From Caldifermentibacillus hisashii (GTDB lineage: Bacteria; Bacillota; Bacilli; Bacillales; Caldibacillaceae), in the NCBI RefSeq assembly GCF_027568575.1, contig NZ_JANUVP010000001.1: 64,000 nucleotides of DNA; one strand, written 5' to 3'. Below the pieces are notes generated by a model. That model was not told where the DNA came from. It made no database searches and worked only from the letters and a program-made list of their open reading frames with translations. A program made the position numbers and the translations under genes. Below, piece after piece: positions 49,954 to 58,408 of the stretch; position 1 is the first letter of the stretch, and every line of letters starts with the position of its first letter.

Positions 49954-51219
49954 TTACTTACTGTCTGCTTCCAATCTCTCCAAAACATCCAGATACTCAG
50001 CATTCGTTGGGTCCATATTTTGCAGTTTATTAAATACTTCGATAGCTTCATCAAAAATTCCTTCTTCTAACAGAAAAAATCCATAATTTTGTAGAAAGTC
50101 ACTGTTTTCTTTTAAATATCTATATGCACTACGGTAAGCATTTAATGCCTCAGAATATTGTTCTTCTTTGTCACAACTGACAGCATAATCCCAGAGAAGA
50201 TCAGGGTCTTCTTCACCTTCCGCTAACAATGGTTCGACTAATTGGATAATCTCTTGATATCGTTCCTGTTTTAAATAAAGCTTATTCAAAGTAAGAAGTG
50301 CATCGATATACGAAGGATCCAATTCAATTGCATCCAAGAAAAATTTTTCTGCAGATGATTCATCTCCCAGCTTCAAACTGATTTTACCGGCAAAATAATG
50401 AAGTTCTCTTTGATAAGGGTTCACTTTTAACCCGGCTGTTGAAATTTGCAAAGCTTTTTCAAGATCCTCGAGATGTTCGTAACTTTTGGCAAGCGGCAGA
50501 TATAAGCTGTAATAATCAGGATCCAGTTCTTTTACTTCGGTTAATTTTTCAATTGCTTTTTCATATAAACCGGCCTGGTAAGCAGTCAACCCGTAACCAA
50601 AAAGCACATCGATATCAAGCTTGTCTTCCAATACATGGTCATAATGATGTATTGCTTTTTCAAATTCTCCTGCTGCCGCATAAGCATCCGCCAGTCGCTG
50701 GTGTAAATTGACATGACCGATTTCTTTTGTATCTTTAAGCAGTTGTTCATATTTATAAATCGCTTCAGCAAATTTTCCAATTGAGGCATACAGTTCTGCT
50801 AAAGCAAATTGAATGACAGGTTCATCAGGTGCTATTTTTTCTGCCTGTAAAAGTTTTTGTATACTTACTTCAAAAAGCCCTTGGGAATCATATAAATCCG
50901 CTTGTAACAAAAGGGCTTGAACATAAAATGGGTCTTCCACGTTAATTTTTTCCAATGTTGATAAAGCTTCATCTTCCCGATCTAACTGGATAAAGACTTC
51001 GGCAACCGCTACCAGTAACTCTCCCTCATCCGGGTAACGGTCAAGCAAGCGCTGATAAAGAGTCAATGCCTCTTCCAAAAAACCGAGATGGGTTAATTCC
51101 TCAGCAAGGGCGTAGATCTCCTCATCACTACCTTTTTTTAAAACCGTATGAAAAATTTTTTCAGCTTCTTTCAATTTTCCTTGCTTCATTAACAGTGTAT
51201 ATTGCTCCGTTTTATTCAT
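49954..51219 (-). CDS. ypiA: TPR-repeat protein YpiA
   Basis: A 421-residue protein composed almost wholly of tetratricopeptide repeats: successive ALTLYQRLLDRYPDEGELLV, EAIYKYEQLLKDTKE, KAIHHYDHVLEDKLD, KAIEKLTEVKELDPDYYSLY units and more to the end. It is presumably a scaffold for protein contacts and is the standard partner gene of ypiB. AAGGAGC precedes the ATG at 51219. Confidence 0.92.
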   Translation of the reverse strand: MNKTEQYTLLMKQGKLKEAEKIFHTVLKKGSDEEIYALAEELTHLGFLEEALTLYQRLLDRYPDEGELLVAVAEVFIQLDREDEALSTLEKINVEDPFYVQALLLQADLYDSQGLFEVSIQKLLQAEKIAPDEPVIQFALAELYASIGKFAEAIYKYEQLLKDTKEIGHVNLHQRLADAYAAAGEFEKAIHHYDHVLEDKLDIDVLFGYGLTAYQAGLYEKAIEKLTEVKELDPDYYSLYLPLAKSYEHLEDLEKALQISTAGLKVNPYQRELHYFAGKISLKLGDESSAEKFFLDAIELDPSYIDALLTLNKLYLKQERYQEIIQLVEPLLAEGEEDPDLLWDYAVSCDKEEQYSEALNAYRSAYRYLKENSDFLQNYGFFLLEEGIFDEAIEVFNKLQNMDPTNAEYLDVLERLEADSK

Positions 51220-51264
51220 CGAACATTGCTCCTTATGACAATAATCAATTACTTTCTTTCTATT

Positions 51265-51402
51265 TTATTTAAGAAAAGCTTTGAATCCAGCTTTGAAAAC
51301 TGCAAATAATCGGCTAAAAGCGACACGTCCTGTTGCAACACAGGGGCCATACCAAAGTCCGTAGCCAATCAGACAGCCGTAAATTAAATACAGAAATCTA
51401 AT
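51265..51402 (-). other. Open frame continuing past the stop of the upstream hypothetical gene
   Basis: Directly after the TAA at 51403-51405, the same frame stays open for 45 codons, containing LYLIYGCLIGYGLWYGPCVA then TGRVAFSRLFAVFKAGFKAF. It has no ATG, GTG or TTG start with a ribosome binding site. The composition looks protein-like (Gly, aromatic), so it may be the lost end of that gene, a separate decayed small gene, or chance. Confidence 0.3.
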
Positions 51403-52287
51403 TTAGCTAAAAAACGACGGACGGTTAATTGTAAATTCTTCGCCATTCTCCAAATTATAATATATCTTTTCTCCTGCCTTGACAATTTTTCCTTTATGCA
51501 CCGTAACTGCTAATATGAATTTTTTTTCATCGTTCATGAACGAAAAAACAGGATGTTCGTTTCCCGACAAATATAAATTATAGCTTAACTCCCCGCCGGT
51601 TTGTAGATAACCTTTCAGCGGATAAATACCGATTTTTTTAAGGACTTGAAGATGTAACGGTGTTTGTTCAGAAAGCGATTCTTCAATATGGGGTATTTTT
51701 TCACGTTGTAATATCGATTGCCATGTTTGGAGTAAATCCTCTTTTTCTTTTCCGGAGTTTACGATTACCGGTATAATCGGACTATTGTAAGGAAATAGGG
51801 CTTCACGAATCCATCCCCATGGAATTTTGTACAACTCTCGTTTATCGTTAAATTCAATAAATATCGCCGGTATTTTCTTTCTCTTGCATTTTAAGACAAA
51901 AGGAACAGTAAAATCTTTAATGGGAATCTTTACAGCAATTGTATAGTCTAAAGGGCTGTTTTTATAAAAGTTCCTTACCTCTTCTATCGCTTGATCAAGT
52001 TCATTCACATTTTTTATATAGGCGGAAACGAGAACAGTGGTGCAACCTTTTGCCAAATACCGGGAGATCATATATTGCTCAATTGTAGTATCTTTATCTT
52101 GCGGAACACCATCGGCATAAAATACTGAAGTTGAAGTCATAATGAAATCTTTTGCGGACATTTTCATGTATAAGTATTTAGGAAAATTGGGCTGAACGGA
52201 TAAAATTTTCCCATTATCAACTAACAGAGAAGTTGTAATAAGCTGATTTTGCTTATACAAATTGGCATTTTCAATAATATATGTCAT
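51403..52287 (-). CDS. Hypothetical protein with amidohydrolase-like N-terminus
   Basis: A 294-residue protein whose first 40 residues (TYIIENANLYKQNQLITTSL then LVDNGKILSVQP) and last 60 residues have the beta-sandwich pattern of amidohydrolases. The metal-binding H-x-H and later histidines of that superfamily are not present, so enzymatic activity is doubtful. The middle has KGCTTVLVSAYIKNVNELDQ, TIAVKIPIKDF and IPVIVNSGKEKED, fitting an alpha/beta barrel. The ATG at 52287 follows GGAGGTGG. It occupies the place where B. subtilis has the aro-trp cluster. I do not recognise a specific family. Confidence 0.75.
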   Translation of the reverse strand: MTYIIENANLYKQNQLITTSLLVDNGKILSVQPNFPKYLYMKMSAKDFIMTSTSVFYADGVPQDKDTTIEQYMISRYLAKGCTTVLVSAYIKNVNELDQAIEEVRNFYKNSPLDYTIAVKIPIKDFTVPFVLKCKRKKIPAIFIEFNDKRELYKIPWGWIREALFPYNSPIIPVIVNSGKEKEDLLQTWQSILQREKIPHIEESLSEQTPLHLQVLKKIGIYPLKGYLQTGGELSYNLYLSGNEHPVFSFMNDEKKFILAVTVHKGKIVKAGEKIYYNLENGEEFTINRPSFFS

Positions 52288-52451
52288 AAAACCACCTCCA
52301 ATGGTCTTATGACAAGCTATGAACATGAAAATGATTTTATTCAAATTTTTTTGCTAAAAGTGATTACATATCCATTACATATTAATTACTCTTTTGTAAC
52401 AAGTTATCATTTTCACAAGGTAATTTCCAGTTTTATATACTCTAGAAAAGT

Positions 52452-52486
52452 TTGAAGAAACTCGGCGTTCACCGAGTTTTCTTTAC
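52452..52486 (-). terminator. Terminator of cheR, related to the repeat A hairpin
   Basis: On the minus strand AAAGAAAACTCGGTGAACGCCGAGTTTCTTC: a 7-bp stem with T-rich end at the cheR stop. The words aagaaactcggcg match the left edge of repeat family A, so it may be a fragment of it. Confidence 0.6.
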
Positions 52487-53259
52487 TCTATTTTTTGATA
52501 AAAAAATGTTTCGATTGGTTCAAGTTTGTATTGACTCGCATTAAAAATTTGTTCTGTACTGCCGACAAATAAGACACCGCCGGGTTTTAACGAAGCACTG
52601 AACTTTTTATACAGTGAATTTTTCGCCTCTTCGGTAAAATAAATCAATACATTACGGCATACGATCAAATCAAAGTTTTTATCGAAAGGATCAGCCAAAA
52701 GATTATGCTTTTTAAAGGTGACTGTTCTTTTTACTTCCTCATAAATTAAATAGTGATTTTGGTCTTTGAAAAAAAATTTTCTCTTCATCTGCTCGGGAAC
52801 TTCCTGTAGAGACCGCTCCTGATAGGCCCCAATCTTTGCTTTTTGAATTGCGTTTTCATCAAGATCGGTAGCCAATATTTTAATTTCGGAGAGCGGCAGG
52901 AAATTACTTAAAACCATTGCGATTGTATAGGGCTCTTCCCCTGTTGAACAAGCTGCACTCCAAATTTTTAAATTTCTATTTTTGGTAAGTAATCGTGGAA
53001 CAATTTTTTCCTCCAAAACATCCCATCTTTTTCGATTCCGATAAAATTCCGATACATTAATCGTCATTCGATCGAGAAAAGCATAAAGTAATTCACGGTC
53101 TCTTTCCATTCCTTGAAAAAATTCTTGAAAGGAATGAAAACCTTTTTTTTGATATAATGACGTTAATCTTCTTTTCATTTGTGTTTCTTTATACAAAGAT
53201 AAATCAATCCCTGTTTTCCTCTTCACTTTTTCAATAAACAACTGGTAATCCTGTTCCAT
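52483..53259 (-). CDS. cheR: Chemotaxis protein methyltransferase CheR
   Basis: A 258-residue methyltransferase that methylates receptor glutamates. The N-terminal helical CheR domain (about 1-75, with RMTINVSEFYRNRKRWDVLE) precedes an S-adenosylmethionine fold with IWSAACSTGEEPYTIAMVLS (about 97-117), ILATDLDENAIQKAK and DLIVCRNVLIYFTEEA. GAGGAAG precedes the ATG at 53259. It stands alone here, without the aro genes that follow it in B. subtilis, and a family B repeat lies between it and ndk. Confidence 0.95.
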   Translation of the reverse strand: MEQDYQLFIEKVKRKTGIDLSLYKETQMKRRLTSLYQKKGFHSFQEFFQGMERDRELLYAFLDRMTINVSEFYRNRKRWDVLEEKIVPRLLTKNRNLKIWSAACSTGEEPYTIAMVLSNFLPLSEIKILATDLDENAIQKAKIGAYQERSLQEVPEQMKRKFFFKDQNHYLIYEEVKRTVTFKKHNLLADPFDKNFDLIVCRNVLIYFTEEAKNSLYKKFSASLKPGGVLFVGSTEQIFNASQYKLEPIETFFYQKIE

Positions 53260-53309
53260 TCATTCTTCCTCGTTTCTAAACCACCAGACAATTCTTAGCG
53301 AATGATTTC

Positions 53310-53463
53310 ATAAAGTGAAACTTCCATCAGCGGTGGTTTTGTTCATCCACCATTAATGGTTAGTTGAACCAATCGGACCTTTACGGGTAGCTCGTTCCCC
53401 ACCTATCTTCTTTGTAAACTAGAAAATCTTGAGATAGGGGTGTTTCTACCCGTTAAGGAGGGA
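53310..53463 (+). repeat. Dispersed repeat family B, full-length copy
   Basis: Begins ataaagtgaaacttccatca; its hairpin has a changed stem, CATCAGCGGTGG ... CCACCATTAATG, and is followed by ggttagttgaaccaatcgga and later aaatcttgagataggggtgt. It ends near cccgttaaggaggg. It is the same layout as 57902-58060. Confidence 0.85.
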
Positions 53464-53523
53464 TATAACGGAAACAGACTGGTGAAGGGATTTCTCGACT
53501 AACCTAGTGTTATAAGGTTAGCA

Positions 53524-53970
53524 TTAATAAATCCATCCATCAACTGTTCTTGTATATTCAACCAATTCTTCTTCTTTGAAAAATAAGGAAATTTCCCGTT
53601 TTGCACTTTCCAATGAATCAGAGCCGTGGATGATATTTTTACCAACCGTCACACCATAATCGCCACGAATTGTTCCCGGTAACGCATCTTTCGGATTCGT
53701 AGCACCCATCATTTGGCGAGCCGTTGCAATAACATTTTCACCTTGCCAAACCATGGCGAATACAGGTCCTGAAGTGATAAATGAAACCAACTCATCGTAG
53801 AAAGGTTTTCCTTTATGTTCACCATAATGTTGTTCTGCCACACTGGTTGGGATTTGCATAAGTTTTGCTCCAACCAATTGAAAACCCTTCCTTTCAAATC
53901 TGGAAACAATTTCTCCAATTAATCCTCTTTGTACTCCGTCCGGTTTTACCATTAAAAATGTTTTCTCCAT
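53524..53970 (-). CDS. ndk: Nucleoside diphosphate kinase
   Basis: A 148-residue enzyme that balances nucleoside triphosphates through a phosphohistidine. EKTFLMVKPDGVQRGLIGEI, GPVFAMVWQGENVI and the active-site histidine segment NIIHGSDSLESAKREI (His near 115) are present, as is the KPKDAL-type loop TNPKDALPGTIRGDYG. The ATG at 53970 is best placed relative to GGAGAG. It lies between hepT and cheR, the usual order. Confidence 0.96.
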   Translation of the reverse strand: MEKTFLMVKPDGVQRGLIGEIVSRFERKGFQLVGAKLMQIPTSVAEQHYGEHKGKPFYDELVSFITSGPVFAMVWQGENVIATARQMMGATNPKDALPGTIRGDYGVTVGKNIIHGSDSLESAKREISLFFKEEELVEYTRTVDGWIY

Positions 53971-54046
53971 CATTCTCTCTCCATCCATTCGTAGCGTTAA
54001 TAGTTTTCCAAAAACATATTATCATCTGTTTTCATTGTTTGCAAAT

Positions 54047-54196
54047 AAAGAAAACTCGGCGACTGCCGAGCCTTTAGGCGAGAGCAGAGCCGCAAGAGCA
54101 CTTATACTTAATTCTTAAAATTTCCAACTACGTCGAATTCGCTTCTTTGCTGGAAATTTATACTTTCTTAACGTATAAGAAAAGCGCAGAGCGCCC
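54047..54196 (+). repeat. Composite repeat: full family A joined to a family C stub
   Basis: aaagaaaactcggcgactgc opens the element with a CTCGGC / GCCGAG hairpin, continues agagcagagccgcaagagca and ctacgtcgaattcgcttctt, and ends aacgtataag at about 54180. The last bases run without a break into ataagaaaagcgcagagcgc (54175-54196), the left edge of family C. It lies between ndk and hepT, which are otherwise adjacent. Confidence 0.85.
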
Positions 54197-54208
54197 TCTA
54201 GAATGCTG

Positions 54209-55171
54209 TCAAAAATTTCGTTTTCCGATGAATTTTAACATGGTTCCTAATAATTTTTTTGTCGGATTTGGCGGTAAAACATTCAATACTTGATTTGCTT
54301 TTTGCAAATATAAGTTACTAATTTGCATCGCTTTATTGATCGCACCCGTATTTTTTATTAATTCAATGATTGCAGACAGTTCATCACTATCCATATATTC
54401 ATTCACTTTTTCAATCTGGGATTTTACATCGGGATTTTTTATGGCAAGAAGGACCGGGAGAGTAATATTCCCTTGCAACAAATCTTCTCCGGCAGGTTTA
54501 CCCAACTTTGCTTCGGTTGAAGTAAAATCCAATATATCGTCTGTAATTTGGAACGCCATGCCTGCATAATAACCGAACTTTGCCAGTTTGATATGAACAT
54601 CTCGTGGTACGTCAGCGGCAATTCCTCCAAGTTGACAACTGGCTGCAATTAAAAGTGCCGTTTTTCGTTTAATTCGGCGAAAATAATTTGTAATCGTTTG
54701 TTCAAAATTATATTTATCCCGAATTTGTTCGATTTCCCCAATACTCAACTCTACCATCGTCTTTGATAATATTTTGTGGGCTTCTACATTATTTAAGCTA
54801 GTTATGATTTCTAAAGCACGTGCCAATATGTAATCACCGGTATACATGGAAATTTTGTTATCCCATTTCGCTTTAACAGTTGGTCGACCTCTTCTCGTAT
54901 AAGCATCATCTATCACATCATCATGGATTAATGAGGCCATATGTATTAATTCAAGACTGACAGCAACATCTTTAACAATTTGAAAATTATAGTTTCCAAA
55001 TTTGGCTGATAACAATACAAAAACGGGACGGATTCTCTTTCCCCCCGCCTGCAAATAATGCAAGGAAGATTCTTTTAACAGCTGCGAATGTGCATCCAAT
55101 ACGTATTCCAATTCATTTTCAATCTTTTTTAAATCATTATTTAATATTGTATATACCGTTTTATAGTTCAT
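54209..55171 (-). CDS. hepT: Heptaprenyl diphosphate synthase component II
   Basis: A 320-residue trans-prenyltransferase, the catalytic half of the enzyme that makes the C35 side chain of menaquinone-7. The two aspartate-rich motifs are HDDVIDDAYTRRGRPT (about 85-100) and QITDDILDFT (about 210-220), with GGKRIRPVFVLLSA near residue 45. The ATG at 55171 follows GGGTGG. It is the third gene of hepS-menG-hepT, 25 bases past menG. Confidence 0.95.
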   Translation of the reverse strand: MNYKTVYTILNNDLKKIENELEYVLDAHSQLLKESSLHYLQAGGKRIRPVFVLLSAKFGNYNFQIVKDVAVSLELIHMASLIHDDVIDDAYTRRGRPTVKAKWDNKISMYTGDYILARALEIITSLNNVEAHKILSKTMVELSIGEIEQIRDKYNFEQTITNYFRRIKRKTALLIAASCQLGGIAADVPRDVHIKLAKFGYYAGMAFQITDDILDFTSTEAKLGKPAGEDLLQGNITLPVLLAIKNPDVKSQIEKVNEYMDSDELSAIIELIKNTGAINKAMQISNLYLQKANQVLNVLPPNPTKKLLGTMLKFIGKRNF

Positions 55172-55196
55172 ATGTACCACCCAGCTTGACTAAAGC

Positions 55197-55907
55197 CTAC
55201 TCCAGCCCTTTATATCCTAAGTGTAAAGCTGCAACTCCGCCAAAATATTTTTTATAGGTTACATGATCAAATCCCGCCGCTTCAAACATCGACGCTAATT
55301 TTTTCGCATCCGGAAACGCTCTTGCCGATTCTTGCAACCACGAATACTCTTGATAGCTTTTGGCAAACAACTTCCCGAATAGCGGCATAATGTAATGAAA
55401 ATAAAAATAATATATTTGTCTGAAACCGAACATTGTCGGTTGGGAAGTTTCAAGGCAGGCAACGACTCCCCCCGGCTTTAAAACCCGGTACATCTCCCGG
55501 AGAACCTGCATATAATCAGGGACATTTCTAAGGCCAAATCCAATCGTGACGTATTCAAAACTGTTATCGGGAAATGGTAGTTCCATTGCATTTCCTTGAA
55601 CGAGTTTGGCATTATGAATATGTTCTTTGACTAGCTTTTCCCTTCCAACTTTTAACATATTTTCACTGAAATCGAGTCCTATGACTTCCCCGTTTTCCCC
55701 GATTGCCTTGCTCATTGCAATCGTCCAGTCAGCAGTACCACAGCAAACATCCAGCGCCTTTTTCCCCTTCTGAACGTTCATCTGTTTCATCGTATCTTTC
55801 CGCCAGCGAATATGTTGCCTAAAACTAATAATCGAGTTCATCTTGTCATATTGTTGATAGATATTTTCAAACACCCGGTGAACTTTTTCTTCTTTCGATT
55901 GTTCCAT
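55197..55907 (-). CDS. menG: Demethylmenaquinone methyltransferase
   Basis: A 236-residue UbiE-type methyltransferase for the last step of menaquinone synthesis. ALDVCCGTADWTIAMSKAIG (SAM site, about 50-70), VIGLDFSENMLKVGREKL and NSFEYVTIGFGLRNVPDYMQ are diagnostic. It lies between hepS and hepT, as in B. subtilis (also called menH/gerCB). Confidence 0.96.
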   Translation of the reverse strand: MEQSKEEKVHRVFENIYQQYDKMNSIISFRQHIRWRKDTMKQMNVQKGKKALDVCCGTADWTIAMSKAIGENGEVIGLDFSENMLKVGREKLVKEHIHNAKLVQGNAMELPFPDNSFEYVTIGFGLRNVPDYMQVLREMYRVLKPGGVVACLETSQPTMFGFRQIYYFYFHYIMPLFGKLFAKSYQEYSWLQESARAFPDAKKLASMFEAAGFDHVTYKKYFGGVAALHLGYKGLE

Positions 55908-55935
55908 CTACAACGACTCCCTTTACCGGTCAATT

Positions 55936-56703
55936 TCAAGAAATGAAGGTAGAATTGACATTATTTTTATTGAACGCAATCAACTCAAGAAAATCTTCAA
56001 TTAAGGATGGTTCTTTCACCATTTCAATAAGTTGGCTGTACATGGAATCTATATACGCATCGATTTGTTTTCCTACAAAGCGATTCAATTTTTCACCTTT
56101 TAAGTTGCTATGTTCTACCAAATCATTTTCCTTAATGTAATTCATGTACTTTTCTTTTTCTTTAATGATTTGGTTAATATGTAACCAATTGCTTGATAGC
56201 AGTTCTGAAATCGGATGATGAAAATAACGAGCCAGTTTTTGATAGATAGCCGTTTCTTTCTTCATCATGCAAGACATATATTCCTCAAAAGAATGCACTT
56301 CTTTGTTATAGATACGAATTTTGTTTTCGTTAACAATTTTAATCCCTTCCGCAAGATTGCGGATCATTTGGATATTTGGTAAATGAGACAAAGAGTAATA
56401 ATATAAACCGCTATAAAAGTCACCCGCAAGCACGGTTAATTGACGCTTTTTATGCTGCATGTATTCATCATCATTTTTAACAAGATCATGGGTATCAAGG
56501 GCAATTTGAATAAACATCACTGAAGTAGCATATGTTTCAAACTGAGCTCTCGGCAAATCTTGAAAACGTAAGATGGATAAGAGTAAGTAGAGTTTATCAT
56601 TATCAATCTCCGGCAGTTCCAATTGACTAGATAAAAATGAATGATGAATTTTGTTATATATTTTTTCTTTCATCTCCGTAATATACTTTTTCGAAAATTG
56701 CAC
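55936..56703 (-). CDS. hepS: Heptaprenyl diphosphate synthase component I
   Basis: A 255-residue small, non-catalytic partner of HepT needed for chain-length control. Helical, with YLLLSILRFQDLPRAQFETY, ALDTHDLVKNDDEY, KRQLTVLAGDFYSGLYYYSL and a FMAETAIYQ-like KKETAIYQKLARYF segment. The start is GTG at 56703 with GAGGGTGATTTT before it. It is the first gene of the hepS-menG-hepT unit. Confidence 0.92.
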   Translation of the reverse strand: MQFSKKYITEMKEKIYNKIHHSFLSSQLELPEIDNDKLYLLLSILRFQDLPRAQFETYATSVMFIQIALDTHDLVKNDDEYMQHKKRQLTVLAGDFYSGLYYYSLSHLPNIQMIRNLAEGIKIVNENKIRIYNKEVHSFEEYMSCMMKKETAIYQKLARYFHHPISELLSSNWLHINQIIKEKEKYMNYIKENDLVEHSNLKGEKLNRFVGKQIDAYIDSMYSQLIEMVKEPSLIEDFLELIAFNKNNVNSTFIS

Positions 56704-56951
56704 AAAATCACCCTCAAATACCGTTCTTGTTTAATATTGGTTCATTGATTTAAAATTTTTGTATCCATGCAAATAACCTGATTTGTTCTGATTGAAGCGA
56801 GCACAAAGCTAATTTTCCATTTTTGCAATCATCATTTTGTCAAAAGTTTCTTTACTACTTTTAAACCCGAAAAGTAAACTATCACAATTATATCACAAGT
56901 TTTTCCGTTTTTTGAAAGGCATTTTATATTATTCGAAACACAAAAGAGTGT

Positions 56952-57182
56952 TTATTTACTGTCACTGAAAACTTCGCCAAAAGCTGAAATGATTTGAGAT
57001 TTACCGCGAACTTTTATCGCTGAAGTATGATCCGTAAATTGTGCGATCATTACTTCCCCTTTATCCAACTTTTCTGAATGGTGGAAGCGTGTGTCTTGCC
57101 CCCTGGTTAACCCGATAACGTTTACCCCATCATCCAATGCCTTGATGATTACATAATCATTTGTGATTGTATGCTTATCCAT
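56952..57182 (-). CDS. mtrB: Trp RNA-binding attenuation protein (TRAP)
   Basis: A 76-residue protein that forms an 11-mer ring, binds tryptophan and wraps GAG/UAG-repeat RNA leaders of trp genes. DYVIIKALDDGVNVIGLTRG, DTRFHHSEKLDKGEVMIAQF and TDHTSAIKVRGKSQIISAFG keep the Lys and Arg residues (K, K and R in EKLDKGE and IKVRGK) that contact RNA. The ATG at 57182 follows a GGGGGC site. It pairs with folE as in B. subtilis mtrAB. The trp operon it would control is absent from its usual nearby place. Confidence 0.95.
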   Translation of the reverse strand: MDKHTITNDYVIIKALDDGVNVIGLTRGQDTRFHHSEKLDKGEVMIAQFTDHTSAIKVRGKSQIISAFGEVFSDSK

Positions 57183-57201
57183 AACCAAAGCCCCCTGAAA
57201 A

Positions 57202-57765
57202 TTATTTAATCAAAGACAAGACTTCTTTTCTTTTTTCTGCATCTGTATCAAAACAACCTCTTGCTACTGTTGTCACCGTCTTTGAACCCGGTTTTTTTAC
57301 CCCGCGCATTGTCATGCACATATGCTCTGCTTCAACAACGACCATAACCCCCAATGGGTCCAGTTTTTCCATTATGCTGTCAGCAACTAAGCGAGTAATT
57401 CTTTCTTGGAGTTGCGGCCTTTTGGCAACCGCTTCAACAGCTCTTGCCAGTTTGCTTAATCCGGTAATTTTCCCGTTTCTTGGAATATAGGCAACATGTA
57501 CATGTCCGAAGAACGGAACAAGATGATGTTCACACATTGAATAAAACGGTATATCTTTAACGAGGACAAGCTCCTCAGTTTCTTCATGAAAAACTGTATT
57601 AAAGTATTCTCTCGGATCTATATTAAGCCCATGAAACATCTCTGCATACATTTTTGCAACTCGTTTTGGCGTGTCTAGTAAGCCTTCACGATTCGGATCT
57701 TCACCTATTCCCTCAAGGATAAGACGAACCCCTTTTTCAATTTGTTCCAGATTCATCTCTTTCAT
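57202..57765 (-). CDS. folE: GTP cyclohydrolase I
   Basis: A 187-residue enzyme starting folate synthesis from GTP (also called mtrA). Zinc and active-site motifs SMCEHHLVPFFGHVHVAYIP (about 73-92), GLSKLARAVEAVAKRPQLQE and AEHMCMTMRGVKKPGSKTVT are all present. GGAGGAAC precedes the ATG at 57765. It is followed by mtrB after 20 bases. Confidence 0.96.
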   Translation of the reverse strand: MKEMNLEQIEKGVRLILEGIGEDPNREGLLDTPKRVAKMYAEMFHGLNIDPREYFNTVFHEETEELVLVKDIPFYSMCEHHLVPFFGHVHVAYIPRNGKITGLSKLARAVEAVAKRPQLQERITRLVADSIMEKLDPLGVMVVVEAEHMCMTMRGVKKPGSKTVTTVARGCFDTDAEKRKEVLSLIK

Positions 57766-57901
57766 CGTATGTTCCTCCCTATATGAACTGCAAATTCCTG
57801 ATAGATTATAATTAAAACAAACAATATTTAATTTTAATCTATTTCATATTAGCACATTGGAACATATGGGGCAAAAAAGAAAGACCGTAAAAAAAACGCT
57901 T

Positions 57902-58060
57902 AATAAAGTGAAACTTCCATCAGTGGGGGCTCTAACCCACTGATGGTTAGTTGAACCAATCGGGCACTTACGGGCACTTAGGGGTAGCCCGTCCTTATCT
58001 ATCTTCTTTGTAAATTCGAAAATCTTGAGATGGAGGTCTTGACTCGCCGTTAAGGTGGGA
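57902..58060 (+). repeat. Dispersed repeat family B, full-length copy
   Basis: Best reference copy of the family. aataaagtgaaacttccatc, then the hairpin CCATCAGTGGG ... CCCACTGATGG, ggttagttgaaccaatcggg, a repeated cacttacggg / cacttagggg stretch, aaaatcttgagatggaggtc and gactcgccgttaaggtggga. No frame of use and no transposase. It sits between folE and the hbs terminator. Confidence 0.88.
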
Positions 58061-58069
58061 AAAATTCCG

Positions 58070-58113
58070 TGGAAAAACGAAAGGACCTGTATATGTAATC
58101 ACATACAGATCCA
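58070..58113 (-). terminator. Terminator of hbs
   Basis: On the minus strand GGATCTGTATGTG-ATTA-CATATACAGGTCC followed by TTTCGTTTTT. Confidence 0.85.
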
Positions 58114-58135
58114 TTTAAATTACAATTTTATGTAA

Positions 58136-58408
58136 TTATTTGACTGCTTCTTTAAGAGCTTTCCCAGGTTTGAATGCAGGAACTTTACTTGCTGCGATTT
58201 CAATTTCTTCACCGGTTTGCGGGTTCCGACCTTTACGAGCAGAACGTTCACGAACCTCGAAATTACCAAATCCGATTAGTTGGACTTTATCGCCTTCTTT
58301 TAAAGCATTTAGAATTGAGTCAAAAACAGCATCAACTGCTTTCGCCGCATCTTTTTTAGAAAGTTCAGCAGCTTCTGCAACTGCGCTTACTAATTCAGTT
58401 TTGTTCAT
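58136..58408 (-). CDS. hbs: DNA-binding protein HU
   Basis: A 90-residue nucleoid protein. MNKTELVSAVAEAAELSKKD, LIGFGNFEVRERSARKGRNP (the DNA-binding arm) and the C-terminal KVPAFKPGKALKEAVK are present. The ATG at 58408 follows GGGAGGAGGTGA; the longer frame is not coding. It lies between spoIVA and folE as usual. Confidence 0.97.
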   Translation of the reverse strand: MNKTELVSAVAEAAELSKKDAAKAVDAVFDSILNALKEGDKVQLIGFGNFEVRERSARKGRNPQTGEEIEIAASKVPAFKPGKALKEAVK

